Shown: one piece after another, positions 22,846-33,790 of the stretch | Numbering within the stretch: the first letter of the stretch is position 1 | Layout: every line of letters begins with the position of its first letter | Assembly (NCBI GenBank): GCA_907163375.1 | Contig: CAJQUW010001409.1 | Span: 1,178,001 to 1,242,000 of the forward strand | Direction of reading: 5' to 3' | Origin: Prostheceraeus crozeri | Taxonomy: Eukaryota > Platyhelminthes > Polycladida > Euryleptidae | Length of the DNA: 64,000 bases | Notes under the pieces: model-generated | What the model was told of the DNA's origin: nothing | Seen by the model: only the letters and a program-made list of their open reading frames with translations | Databases searched by the model: none | Position numbers and translations under genes: made by a program

Positions 22846-23799
22846 AGTTACCAGTAAACACAAAAAATCCACTAAAAATTGAAAATCTTACAGACTTACT
22901 GATAAGCTTGCATTATACACGCCATCAGAAAATTTGCTACCGCTAAACAACAAGTCAGCCCTTTTATTTGAGCTATTTCCGAATTTGTTACACACTTCTC
23001 AAGTCACGAAGCATTCAGTGTCTTGCCACAATCAATCTACGTCATATAGGGCCTAATCAAAAGTTACTGATACTTTACAGGATTACAGGATGCCATCAGA
23101 AAATTTGTTAATATCGCTAAAATTGTGCCAAATGTGGTCCTTTTCTTATCAAACCTATTGACTTCTGGGTATTCTTCATTCAAAGACCACAACACTTTTT
23201 GTTGAATAACCATGCCTCTGGGGCACTACACGTCATGCCTACGGAAGACTTTGGCGACTGGCTGTATTACAACGGACTACGAGGTAAGACGAAACCTTTC
23301 CCGTTGGAAGGATGTGAGTGATCGATTCAGAACTTTATCACACACTTATCATTTATACTTCATTAAAAATGTGAAAGTCGATCGTTTTTCTGCCTTTGTT
23401 AATTAAGTTCCTTTAGGCCTGTTGTGTATATTCATAAGTATTTCGCTAGAATCTAATTTTTCTGTTCCTCATATTTTGCTTCTTTGTTTGCGTCGAAAGA
23501 ATAGACCTAGTTTTTGTAAGTTAACTGACAATCAAAAATACGTCATACAATCGTTTATATTCCCACGATGCATTAGTTTTTCATGCCACTTTTTCTCTTT
23601 TGTTTACTATTTTCTTGACAAATTTGTCGACTTAGGGCCTACTTGATGTGTGATGACCACTTTTTCTATTTCATTGACACATTTCCACTGGGATACGGAA
23701 GTTTTATACCACTTTTTAAATTTTGTCAAAGGTTTCATATTGGCACATTTGTATATATAACCGCAGCATCAGTATTTCTGCAAGATAGCATAACAAATG
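22846..23799. other. Intergenic, nothing recognised
   Basis: Short open frames at 23212-23406 and 23422-23646 have no domain or splice support. One TAGGCCTG motif lies at about 23417. Confidence 0.35.
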
Positions 23800-24370
23800 T
23801 TACTTGACTTGGATGAAGTTTTTGGTGTCCAAATATTTACCTACGACCTCGCAAAAGCTTTCGACATGATCGATCATGACATTATCTTACAACGTCTAAT
23901 TGATTGCAAATTACCGGACAATATTTTGTTAAATTAATGATTTAGTATCTCACAGATAGAAAGCAAAGTGTAAGAACTGATTTTGAAGTAAGCGACCCGA
24001 TTGTAGTGACCTCTAAGGCATCTCGTGGATCAGTATTTGGCGCACTTTTGTTCAATGCAGCCACTGGAAGCCAGAAACCTGTAAACTTTTTTTACTTTTC
24101 TTGTATAGCTTGTTGACGATATCTATAGGTACACCCATTTTTAGAAATTCAGGCAACAATCATATCCTTGAAGAGAATCAGAATTTTTGTGATTGGGCAG
24201 CTGTGCCTGTAACGAAGCTCACCATAAACACTACAAAGTCAAAGTGTATCGCTATTCGAAAATCACCCCCTTGTAACCCGGTCTGTGTTCCAGGAATCAA
24301 TTTTGTGACGGAACATAAGATCCTCGGGATTGTGTGGAGTGATGATCTAAAATTACATAAACATTTTTAT
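23800..24370 (+). mobile_element. Old LINE reverse transcriptase fragment
   Basis: The plus strand shows DEVFGVQIFTYDLAKAFDMI followed by DHDIILQRL (RT motif with the first catalytic Asp). It continues with YLTDRKQSVRTDF, a degenerate PQGSV-like RGSVFGALLFNAAT block, and a C-terminal part reading LTINTTKSKCIAIRKSPP and HKILGIVWSDDLKLHKHF. Several frame changes break it. It lies directly upstream of the better preserved LINE at 24.4 kb, on the same strand, and is clearly older. Confidence 0.65.
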
Positions 24371-24764
24371 ATTAGGTAATATTTGTTAAATTACCAATTC
24401 GAAGGTTACTATTACCCCGTTAATTCTCAACCCCAACCTTCCTTTCATCAGTCATCGGCAGCGGTTGTGTATTTTCAGTGCTCCGTTCGATCATTTTGTT
24501 TATCCTCGTATCATTCTTCCTGTGATTCTCTCATATCGGAAGTTTATAGCATCTGAATCGCCGTCGTCTCCTGCGTCTTTCTGTGGTTTTCAATTCGATT
24601 TTGGTTCAGCCGTTCTCAAGCTACACCGTTTTTGCGGTTTTTGTGAGTTTGTGACCGTGTGCGCATGCGCAGATCTTCGTGAATTGATATCCACGCCTCC
24701 TGACGCGCTGTATCTCTTTTTGATTTTGACGATAATCATGTGTATATCGCCTTATTTCGACGTT

Positions 24765-24842
24765 GTGTGCGTTGGTCTAGTGGTTAAAGCAGCTGACTAC
24801 TGAAGCCGAAATTTTGCTGTCTGTGCGCTCGAACCCCGATCA
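24765..24842 (+). promoter_or_regulatory. tRNA-like segment in the LINE 5' region
   Basis: TGGTCTAGTGGTTA (24773-24786) matches a Pol III A box and the D-loop of a tRNA. About 40 bases later GCTCGAACCCC (24827-24837) resembles a B box. The stretch between could form a degenerate anticodon arm, but the stems do not pair well enough for a tRNA gene. It lies 50 bases upstream of ORF1 and could act as an internal Pol III promoter, like a tRNA-derived SINE head. Confidence 0.5.
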
Positions 24843-24891
24843 AGCCGATTTCCTTTTTTTTCCTCCGACCTGACCATTGTCCATTCTCACA

Positions 24892-25668
24892 ATGTCTGTG
24901 AATAATACCAAGACTGTCGACAGCTGCGATGCCAGTCCCTGTCTGATAACGCAAAAATCAAGAGATCGAGATAGATGTTCGATTGAGTGTAGCAGTCCAG
25001 GTTGTTGCAAGAAATTTCATGCACTCTGTGTTGGACATGGAAAATCAACTGACAAGGATTTAAACACGCTTTTCTTCGTGTGTCTCAAATGCGAATCATA
25101 TCTAAAGTATGGGGCCGAAATCGCACGGAAGTCATTCATGACTGAGTTAGATGAGAAACTGGAAACTCTCGCGACAGCTATTCATCAGACTATTGATGCA
25201 AAAATTGCTTTGACAACTGAAAATATCTTAGTCAAGACAAGTTCGATGTGTGAAACCAACAGCAAACACTTCGAAGTAAAGTTAAATGAAGTCAAAGCTA
25301 TTCATGAAAAAGAAATCAACGACCTAAAATCATCGTGTGAGTTAATGTCTAAATTTGTAAATCATATGGAGTTGGATAAGCGGAAGAACTGCTTTATCGT
25401 TAGAAATTTTCCTGAGAACCAAGTCAGTGTGAATGATCATGAAATATCTAGCTGTAAAGAGGCGGTCTCCGCTATTGCTAAGGACCTTGACCTCAATGAA
25501 GAACTTCCGAACATCCAAGATGTGCACAGAATTGGTAGAGCTCGGCAAGATGGAAAACCTCGCCTTATCAAAGTTCAAACTACACCGAAGACGGCTGAAC
25601 TGTTTTTGCAGAAAGCGCGGCAACTGAAATCGGCGGTCCATTCAGGAAGATTTACCTTTGGAGGTTAA
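24892..25668 (+). CDS. LINE ORF1 protein: PHD-like finger, coiled coil, RRM-like
   Basis: 258 codons from ATG 24892, chosen because the frame upstream has no other ATG and this one follows the 5' region directly. Residues about 13-72 hold a Cys/His array (CSIECSSPGCCKKFHALCVG ... FFVCLKCE) that fits a PHD-type finger, as found in ORF1 of several CR1/L2-group LINEs. Residues about 80-165 are charged and heptad-like, probably a coiled coil for multimerisation. The C-terminal part (RKNCFIVRNFPEN, DVHRIGRARQDGKPRLIKV) resembles the RRM/C-terminal fold of L1-type ORF1 proteins. The product should bind the element's RNA. The frame is unbroken, unlike ORF2. Confidence 0.75.
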   Translation: MSVNNTKTVDSCDASPCLITQKSRDRDRCSIECSSPGCCKKFHALCVGHGKSTDKDLNTLFFVCLKCESYLKYGAEIARKSFMTELDEKLETLATAIHQTIDAKIALTTENILVKTSSMCETNSKHFEVKLNEVKAIHEKEINDLKSSCELMSKFVNHMELDKRKNCFIVRNFPENQVSVNDHEISSCKEAVSAIAKDLDLNEELPNIQDVHRIGRARQDGKPRLIKVQTTPKTAELFLQKARQLKSAVHSGRFTFGG

Positions 25669-25800
25669 TAGACGATTGGCTGAAATGCGAAGGAGAGCCT
25701 TTGAGCACCGAACTCAGAATCCAGGTGAAACGGCATATGTCAAGAATAAGAAATTATTCATAAATGGAATCATCGCAGACGAGATTAAACTGGATTTTTA

Positions 25801-28417
25801 AATTCTGATTTTAACACAAGAAAATCTTTGAGAACGAGATTGCCTTCTATTTTCTTGACAAATTTGAGGTCCATTAATAACAAGTTTGATGATCTCCTTT
25901 GTCAAATATCTACTTCTAATGCTGATGTTGTGATATGCACAGAGACATGGTTGACTTCGAATATGCCCAATCAATCTATTAGCATCAAAGGCTACGACTG
26001 TCATCGAACTGATCGATACAATAATTCTGCTCGAGGTGGTGTGGCTATTTGGTCCAAAAAATTCCTACGCGCTGAGAAGTTGCAGTTTCCGTTATTCAGT
26101 TATGCTGAAGTGTGTTGTGTTGTGATCTCGAAGCTAAAGCTAATCATCGTTGGTGTATATTTACCTCCTGGTATTACTCAACCTGTTTTTAATGAGTTTT
26201 GCATTACTTTTCGTGATAGTCTTGATGACATACTCATTAAATTTTCTCACCATTGTCCTTTTGTCTCTGGCGACTTTAATAGTCATAATTGTCTTTTCCT
26301 TACGAATTTATTTTCTTTAAAGAATTTGTGTCAAAACCCACCCGAAATGACGCTATACTTGTTATGATATTTGTTGACTCAATTCTAATACAAAGATGCA
26401 GTCCCGAAAACGTTGAAGTTGGACCACCGATCAGTGGTTCGGACCATAATACAATTTTTGCCTTTCCATCAGACAGAAACGCTTCAACAGCTTCAAGGAA
26501 GCACATTTTTTATGACTTGCGCCTCTCGCACGCTCTTGCTTTTGAAAAGGAATTTCTGAGTCATCCCCATTTGTCAACTTTTCATGATGAGTCTGATGTA
26601 GATAAAAAATGTGATTTTCTCATTGATATGTTAACTGATTCGATGTCAATTATTCCCCAACACATTGTGTATCTTTCTGATGCTCCTTGGTTTACTCCAT
26701 TTTTAAAATATTTGATCAATGTGAGATGGGAGGCTTTTTGATTGCAAGATTGGGATAAATATAATTATCTTAAGGTAAAGGTGAAAGATGAAACAGTTCA
26801 GGCAAAGAAAAAGTACTTTCAAGAGAAAAGGGAGTCAGTAAAAGGACTTTGGTCTTATGTAGACATGGAACGGGGCTATTCTGAAAATGCGCAGTTCGAC
26901 GCTCTTTTGGATGATTCTCCTATTCATTCTGTATTGAACCAGTTGAACCAGAATTTCATTGCCAGTATGAATTCCCGGCCAACTACCCCCACTTTTGCAA
27001 ATTTTCAAGATGATGGATGGATGCCGTCTTTCACGGTAATTGATGTGTGGAAAATTCTCTCTGGGTTGCCATCTAAGGCTACCGGTAGTGATGGCGTTCC
27101 AACGAGTATCTAAAAGAAGTCTGCTCTTATCTTGGTTGAACCAATTTTTGATTTAATAATGTCATGCTTAAAACAAAGGAAGTTTCCTATATCATGGAAG
27201 ATCGCAGATTTATTTCCAGTACCGAAATCTGCAAAGGTATCTTTCGATAACTTCAGACCAATCAGCCTTCTACCTATTCCCGCGAAAATTGCGGAGAAAA
27301 TTATTCTGACTGACATGAGATCTCGTCTAACATCTTGTTTTGGTAGTGATCAATTTGGTATCAGGCAATGTCTTCAACGACTCACGCTGTCATAGCGGCT
27401 CATGATACTTTGACAAAGTTATTTGACGATCCATGTATTGGAGCTTCATTGCTTGTTAGTTTTGACTTCAGCAAAGCATTTGATAAGATTAGTCATGACC
27501 TCATTCTATCGCGAGCTTTGGAACTGAATTTACCTTCTGGTTTTGTAATGTTTTTAAACAGTTATTTAGAACAACGTCAACAGCGAGTTCGCATGTACAA
27601 TTTGAAGAGTGATCTCAAACTGATAACAAGTGGCGTTCCTCAAGGGTCTCTTTTGGGACCATATTTGTTCGGGATATTCATTTCCACGCTAAGTCCGATG
27701 TTCCCTTCTACGTATATGATCAAATACGTTGATGACTTGTGCATTATTGCTGGCATCAGGAAAACTCATCCTGCTGAAGATGCTAAGATGATCAAAAATG
27801 AATTAGAAAATATTTCTCAATGGTCTTCTTCCAATTCTATGTTGCTAAATAGTGATAAAACTGCAGGGCTTATCAATTACAGAATCTCCTTCAAAGAAAA
27901 TTTTGATGTTGAGAAATATATCAATGAAGTGACCTTCCATCCCTACATCCGTATTTTGGGTGTCTACTTTGACAGCGACTTCAGATGGAAAAGTCATGTT
28001 AGCCTTGTTGAGAGAAAATGTGCACAGAGACTGTATATTCTTCGACGTATGAAATCTATAACGACAGACTCTGAAGTTATCATGATTTACAATGCCCTGA
28101 TCAGACGTTTATTGGAATATGCCTCACCTGTTTTTATTGGTTTATCTACCGGAGATGAAAAACGTCTTCAAGTAATTCAGAACCGTTGCATTCGCATGAA
28201 AGGAAAAATTGACTTACCAAATCTTGCTGACAGGAGAAGACGCTTGGCAAACAGCCTATTCCAGAAGCTGCCTTATTCAGATACCTTTTTGAAGTCTCTC
28301 ATCCCTCCCAGACTCCAAAGTGGTCGTTTATCAGTGCCGTTTTGTCGAACAACCATTCGGAGAAACTCGTTCTTTCCGCGACTATGTATTATGTCTGCCA
28401 GTACTTTTTGTGATTGA
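25801..28417 (+). pseudogene. LINE ORF2, endonuclease and reverse transcriptase, broken
   Basis: The endonuclease part (25828-26367) shows ADVVICTETWL, GGVAIW, VGVYLPPG and VSGDFNSH, the AP-endonuclease signature order. A frameshift near 26320 moves the reading to SGSDHNTI, the expected SDH motif. A TGA stands at 26739-26741, the frame shifts again around 27110-27130, and again near 27366. The RT then reads LLVSFDFSKAFDKISHDL, GVPQGSLLGP and YVDDL, so the catalytic Asp residues are present. The thumb and C-terminal region (RRLLEYASPVFIGLS, IQNRCIRM) run to the stop at 28417. It is probably inactive but young enough for most motifs to survive. Confidence 0.8.
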
Positions 28418-28547
28418 TTTATGTATGTGTTTACTTCTGTGTTTACTTCTGTTTTTATGAATCTTTCTTGTCAGTTTTGTACATATGCATCCATTATTTC
28501 GATTGCCATTTGAAGTTACAATAAAATATCTCTCTCTCTCTCTCTTA

Positions 28548-29181
28548 AAAAATAGTTTTCTTAAGCGTAGTAAGGATAGCCTACTATGTAGAGTAGCAAC
28601 TCAGCATATATTTAATCCCCTACGTGTGCATACAGCTTCGATTTCATTAAATGATGAGTAGAGACAGCACCAACCAAATATGATATATGCAAACTTTTAC
28701 ACTTCTGGAGAAATGTATACGAATTTGATTTATTATAATAGCAAAATAAGAGAGAAAAGGTAATTTACAAATCTTCCATGTCATGATAACCTTGGAGAGG
28801 TAATATGGTTTGCTGAATTAACAATTCGATGGGTTACCATTGCTTTAAAGCTTTTCAAAAACAAAATTATTTTCTTAATGCGTGATCATATCACAAGCTG
28901 AAAGAGTAAAACATCATTATCAAATAAACTGATCATAATTAACTTAAAAGATTCAAATAAGTCCACATTGCTATTCAGACTCAAGAAATGACGCCTTCTG
29001 AATCACAAAATCATACCGCTGAAAATGAATTAAAAACATGAAATCTCATTATATATCTCTCAAATATGACTTCCCATAGATACTCCAAGGAGCTCTCAAT
29101 AAGATCTGAACTTTTCCATGAAGATTTGCAGGGACTTGCATTATAGTGCAGCTCATGAAATTTCATTGATAACCTGCTGAA
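28548..29181. other. Intergenic, nothing recognised
   Basis: AT-rich spacer between the LINE tail and the piggyBac-like left end. No open frame of note. Confidence 0.4.
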
Positions 29182-29639
29182 TTAACCTAGTACTGCCGAT
29201 CGGGTCAAAAATGACCCGAACGGACTTTCATGCATAAATCAACAAAGAAAGGAGAATCAGATGGACGTGAAATTTCGTGACTTTTATAATTTACCTCGAG
29301 TGTTTATTTTCATTTATTGCTCCACTTCATATCTATTGACCCAAGAGTACTACGTGTATTTCAAAATTTTACATAAGCCTACGCATAAGGTCGACCGGGT
29401 CATTTTTGACTCGAAGAAGTTTTGACCAGAGATGTGTCTGACGATAACTTCTTTACATCTTTTGATTTGGCGAACAGATAAAGTGAGCGACGATTGTTAT
29501 ACATGTACATAAGTGAGAAGCATGAAAAAAGAAATACCAAGCGCACCTCGCCAAAATCCCAATAGAAATGCTCGAGTAGGTCTACCGCGACCTATTCAAG
29601 CATGCTAACATGACAGAATTTGGACATCGTCAGAATTAT

Positions 29640-29900
29640 GCCACCATTGTATCATACAAGGTCAGAAACGTTGCCATCAACAATGCATTGCATTGGAACG
29701 TACGATGACCTATCCGAAGAAAATAAACCAGAAATCGCTTTGCATTACAACAAGCATAACCGCGGAGTATACATTCTTTACAAGATACGAGTTTCAAGGT
29801 TTCAAGGACATCGACGCGGAGAGGAACTCGAAGATGGTCGACAAAGCTATTCTATTCGATTCTGGATGTTAGATGTGTTGCCAGTTTTGTTATACGAGTA
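29640..29900 (+). pseudogene. piggyBac transposase remnant, part before the P element
   Basis: The frame shows STMHCIGTYDDLSEENKPEI followed by ALHYNKHNRGVYILYK. This corresponds to the piggyBac block KKPEIV.YYN.TKGGVD.LD, with the usual GGVD changed to RGVY. Further on FWMLDVLPVLLYEYL corresponds to the FF.MLDIA..NA.V.Y helix. The remaining part continues beyond the P insertion at 33509. At least one catalytic Asp site of the family (the D of GGVD) is lost. Confidence 0.7.
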
Positions 29901-31174
29901 CTTGTAGTTCTGCTATACGTAGGTACTCGGTGCACCAAAACCATAGAGGTAGAATATCTTCCCTGTTATATCTAGAGTGCTGACTGTGCATGACTCGCAG
30001 GGCGAGGCAGAAAGATTGAGGGTCAGTTTATCTGCATCGTTTAAATGCGAGTGTTAGCCATGGTTGGCAGTTGTGCGGCTTACAATTGTACTAAAAGAGG
30101 AGGAAATTTACACAGACTAAACCAGCGCTTCTCCAAAAATGGATCAAAAATATTCGTCGTGTCGGCTTTAAGCCCGGTAAACACTCGCGTATCTGCTCCC
30201 ACATGCTAAAGTTAAAGCGAAATTTATTGGCCGAATACGAGATCCTTGCCCGTACAACTGGTGAATCAACTGAAAAAATTCGTTGGTTTTACATTCAAGA
30301 ACTACACAAATTGCAGATGAAGGATTCACTGATTTTAGCAAATAAACTTTCGGGACGTCATGTACATTATCGTAATCTTATAATGAAAGTAAATATTGTG
30401 GCACAGACTATGAGCTCGTCAGTGGCGACTGCCCTTGATTTTTTGCGAGACGATATGAAATTGCCGCAATTCAAGGTCAGCGAAGCAACTTGCCATTTTA
30501 TTCGAATAATTGATCGACTATTCGACACTTTGAAAAATCCGTTCGCTAAGGGGTTCAAGTCACCATTGAGAAAAGAAAATAAAATGCATTGGGACCCATT
30601 CCTTAGATACGCGAAAGACTATTTGCTGACTTTGAAGCGTAATGACGGTTGTTTCATCATCGATACGAGACGCAAAGTCCCAGTTGTCGGATTTTCAATC
30701 ACCATTTCTTCGATTCTTGAATTATCGAATCATCTTTTGAGTTATCCGCATTATGCATATGTCTTAACTTATAAATTTTCGCAAGATAAGACGTAGAGGA
30801 GGCTGGAACAATAATCCATCGAGTTCTCAATTCAGGTACGCACTTCGAACGCTTCTGATGACAAACTCAGGTAAGGCATCATCAGGGATGAAAACTCCGA
30901 TTCCGAAAAAAGTCGGAAAATTTCCGAACCCCTTAATACACCTATATTTGACGTGCAAATCAAGAAATAAAGGTTTGGTGTTATTAAGTAACCTGAACGA
31001 AGTATGTTACGTGCACTACGTATTCTGCTTCACTGCCAAACAACAGTCAAAAAGTTGTCTTACTTGTAAAACGGAAAGTTAAGATTCGTTATGATAACTG
31101 ATGTAGTCGGCTGTAAGGGGGATGACTTAGTTATAACACAGCCCTTTCTTTCTGAGTGTTACGGAAGAAATTTT

Positions 31175-31258
31175 GAAAAACCCCACTTTTTGAAAGAACC
31201 CAATAAAACCCACACTGGGTCGGTTTTATTGGGTTTTTTCAAGTCAAGTGGGTTTTTT
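31175..31258. repeat. Short hairpin inside the P element
   Basis: Arms at 31175-31210 and 31222-31258 pair (AACCCAATAAAACC with GGTTTTATTGGGTT, then AAAAACCCCACTT with AAGTGGGTTTTTT). The loop is 11 bases. It may be a small non-autonomous insertion or a P-internal structure. Confidence 0.5.
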
Positions 31259-31306
31259 GCCAACCCTGACTTTAAATCACTTTACCCTAAAGCTTGGTCG
31301 GACTGA

Positions 31307-32054
31307 TAGTCCGGGAGCTAGCGTGAAGTTGTGCAGGGAACGAGGTAGTACATAAAACTTTCACATGGCATAGTACACCTCTAACCTACTGCAAAACTTC
31401 GCGTCTGCCGGATCAGATCATTTGCTTTTAAGAAATAGAGAGGATAACAAAATCCTATGTATTTCCAATGGTAAAATTGTGACATTTAAGGTGTTGACTC
31501 CATTTTTTCGAGTTTTTGCTCATAAAAGTTACACAAATTGGTATTTTGTTGAACTGGTTATTATAGAAATCATCTACAGATCATGATCTTTCAAATGAGT
31601 TATCATTCAGTGATAGAGGATGAAGTAAAGTGTACAAACAGACACTTTTCGTTGGTGTAACGTCAAATTTTAACATAGAAATTTCAGGAAAATTATTGAT
31701 ATACTTTAACGGAAAGTGTCTGTTCGTACACTTTACTTCATCCTCTGTCACTGAATGATAACTCATTTGAAAGATCATGATCTGTAGATGATTTCTATAA
31801 TAACCAGTTCAACAAAATACCAATTTGTGTAACTTTTATGAGCAAAAATTCGAAAAAATGGAGTCAACACCTTAAATGTCACAATTTTACCATTGGAAAT
31901 ACATAGGATTTTGTTATCCTCTCTATTTCTTAAAAGCAAATGATCTGATCCGGCAGACGCGAAGTTTTGCAGTAGGTTAGAGGTGTACTATGCCATGTGA
32001 AAGTTTTATGTACTACCTCGTTCCCTGCACAACTTCACGCTAGCTCCCGGACTA
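31307..32054. repeat. 748-bp foldback element, 347-bp arms
   Basis: The left arm 31307-31653 and right arm 31708-32054 are inverted copies of equal length with only scattered mismatches, around a 54-bp loop. The tips read TAGTCCGGGAGCTAGCG and its complement. The base triplet TGA stands just outside both tips (31304-31306 and 32055-32057), so a 3-bp duplication is possible; a TA duplication with GTCCGG tips is the alternative. There is no coding capacity; the 65-codon frame at 31581-31778 spans the loop and is a by-product. The arms would make a long double-stranded RNA if transcribed. Confidence 0.85.
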
Positions 32055-33508
32055 TGAATAGTCACATATGTGAATAGTAATCTACACATTAAAATCAGCT
32101 TTATCCCCTTTATAAATTTCCCGATGATAGTTAATGGAAAAGTCATGCATTATTCATGCTTTTTCGTAATTATCAGAATAACAAATTACAAACTGGTAAC
32201 CATGTAACAATAAAATGTAACATTGGATATCTCGATAGGCCTAATGCGTTGAAAAATCAATCATCAGACATACATAACAACTACATAAAATAGGCCTACT
32301 TGTACGAGAGAATATTGACATAGTGAGGGAAACAAATTAAATGGTTACAAGAAGTTCATAACAAAATAATTAAATGTAAATTCAAATGCAGTGGCACAAG
32401 ACGATACTGCCGATATTCATCTACAGTTTGGAAGGAACAGCAACGGCGATAGCCGACAAGCTTTAACTGCGTTTGAGTCTGAGGAATCAGAATAAGATTC
32501 AGACATAATATTATCTAAAATGGACTCGGTGTTCGATCTTAATGGAGCTGATTGGCGCAGAGACGTTCTGTATTATATCGCTGGCTTCGTTTCACGAAAA
32601 TTGCGTAAAATGATTACATGTCCTTCCTGCAACCTTGCATTATTCAGGCAAGAAACTGAGGAACCTCTTTCTGATGTCGACTCCTTTTTGAAACGCAAAG
32701 ACAACGGCGGACTCCTGACTCCCTCAAAAGGAGTTTTTGAAGTAGTCTTAGCTGCAGAAAAAGCTTTCCGTAGTTACGTCCCTGCAAGCGTGGCGGCCGA
32801 AGTGCTTCCGTCAATTAAATACTTAGACCTCAAGATCGAGCACTCTGCATTGAAATATATCAATCCATGTGAAACATTCATAAGTCTTGGCCATAAGTCA
32901 TAACCCTATCCTGTGACCCTTATTCGTGCTGTAATAAACTGTTATTTGAAACTAAGACTGCATAAGTATGGTCGTCTATACAAAGAACGTCGCTTTTTGC
33001 TCAAAAGCTCAATCCGCCAAAAAAGCAATAAATTGGTTCTGTTCCGCGGCATGTAACAGTGGTGCTACTATCACACATGTTTTGGATGCTGTTGTCACAT
33101 CGGTAACCTGCATTTCCTACATATTTGCTTGAGTCATTTAATTATGTTGAAATTCATTCATTAGGGATCTGATGAGTATCAAATAACCTCAATTAACAGT
33201 TAATTATTCAAATACTCCCTGCCATTTTTTGAATGTATTTAAAAGGTTGAACATTCCTTAAATATTAATAAATGTTAAACTAATCGTAAACCTAAAATAT
33301 TGAATGAGCCTGTCACTCAATTACAGGTGCGATTTCTATTTATCATTTTGATTGTCACTTTCAGTCAATATTGTACTGTCCGACAAAACAGTCCATCTCT
33401 TGCCCCACATTTCGCGTGCGATAAAATCCTCATGCCGGTTACACTTCCCATAACGCCGTCCGCCCTCTAGATAATAGGGAAGATATATTCTACCTCTATG
33501 ACCAAAAC

Positions 33509-33790
33509 ATGCAGAGTAAAAACTGGCGACGGTGGCATTTCTTATTGAAGCTCGGTGAAGAATTGATGGAAGCTGCGCAACCTTTTCGAGCGATCACATC
33601 TAACATCCCAGTGACGTCATGGGACATTCTCTGTTATTTTAAACAGACATATCATATCACAGTACCATCCCTCAAACGTTAGCAACCATAAATGAGGTAC
33701 TACATTGGATTGATCTATCAGCATGGGATAACAAACGCGAGAGTAAATGTGAACGATGCAACAAATGCATTTGAAAAAATCGTTCCAAAA
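33509..33790 (+). pseudogene. piggyBac transposase remnant, part after the P element
   Basis: Right after the P target duplication the plus strand reads WRRWHFLLKLGEELMEAAQP, like the piggyBac helix (RR.FL..LG..L). Near 33735-33780 it reads ESKCERCNKCI, the start of the C-terminal cysteine-rich finger, with a stop in place of the next cysteine. It continues the remnant at 29640-29900, which supports insertion of the P element into this gene. Confidence 0.65.

Larger units (their letters stand above)
24400..28547 (+). mobile_element. Near full-length LINE (ORF1 + ORF2)
   Basis: A non-LTR retrotransposon about 4.1 kb long: a 5' untranslated region (from about 24400, start not proven) containing a tRNA-like segment, ORF1 (24892-25668), ORF2 with AP endonuclease and reverse transcriptase (about 25801-28417), and a short 3' tail with AATAAA at about 28522 and a (TC)n run at about 28530-28545. 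ORF1 is intact while ORF2 has about four or five breaks. The layout suggests the CR1/L2/Jockey group. Confidence 0.8.
30060..32903 (+). pseudogene. P-element transposase (THAP9-like), broken
   Basis: ATG at 30060 opens MVGSCAAYNCTKRGGNLHRL, the C2CH start of a THAP finger. After a frameshift near 30130 the finger continues LQKWIKNIRRVGFKPGKHSR followed by ICSH. The central transposase block (30203-30796) includes ANKLSGRHVHYRNLIMKVNI, SSSVATALDFL and CHFIRIIDRLFDTLK, all typical of P transposase and THAP9. A C-terminal block (32520-32903) shows YYIAGFVSRKLRKMITCPSC and RKDNGGLLTPSKGVF. The foldback insertion separates the last two, and the catalytic core between them is not readable. THAP9 is the animal homologue; this copy is dead. 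Confidence 0.8.
29942..33500 (+). mobile_element. P element with perfect 8-bp target duplication
   Basis: The left end begins CATAGAGGTAGAATATCTTC and the right end, read inward, begins CATAGAGGTAGAATATATCT; both continue with CTTCCCT.TTAT and CTAGAG. ACCAAAAC is present at 29934-29941 and 33501-33508. Eight-base duplications and inverted ends of about 30 bp are the P-element rule. Inside are a THAP domain and two blocks of P transposase. The insertion interrupts a piggyBac transposase remnant, so it is younger than that element. It in turn carries a foldback at 31307-32054. Confidence 0.9.

Noticed and set aside
24765-24842. Functional tRNA gene
   Set aside because: The A and B boxes are tRNA-like, but the acceptor and anticodon stems do not pair and the B box is degenerate.
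31581-31778. Protein-coding gene in the foldback
   Set aside because: The frame spans arm and loop of an inverted repeat and is an artefact of its symmetry.
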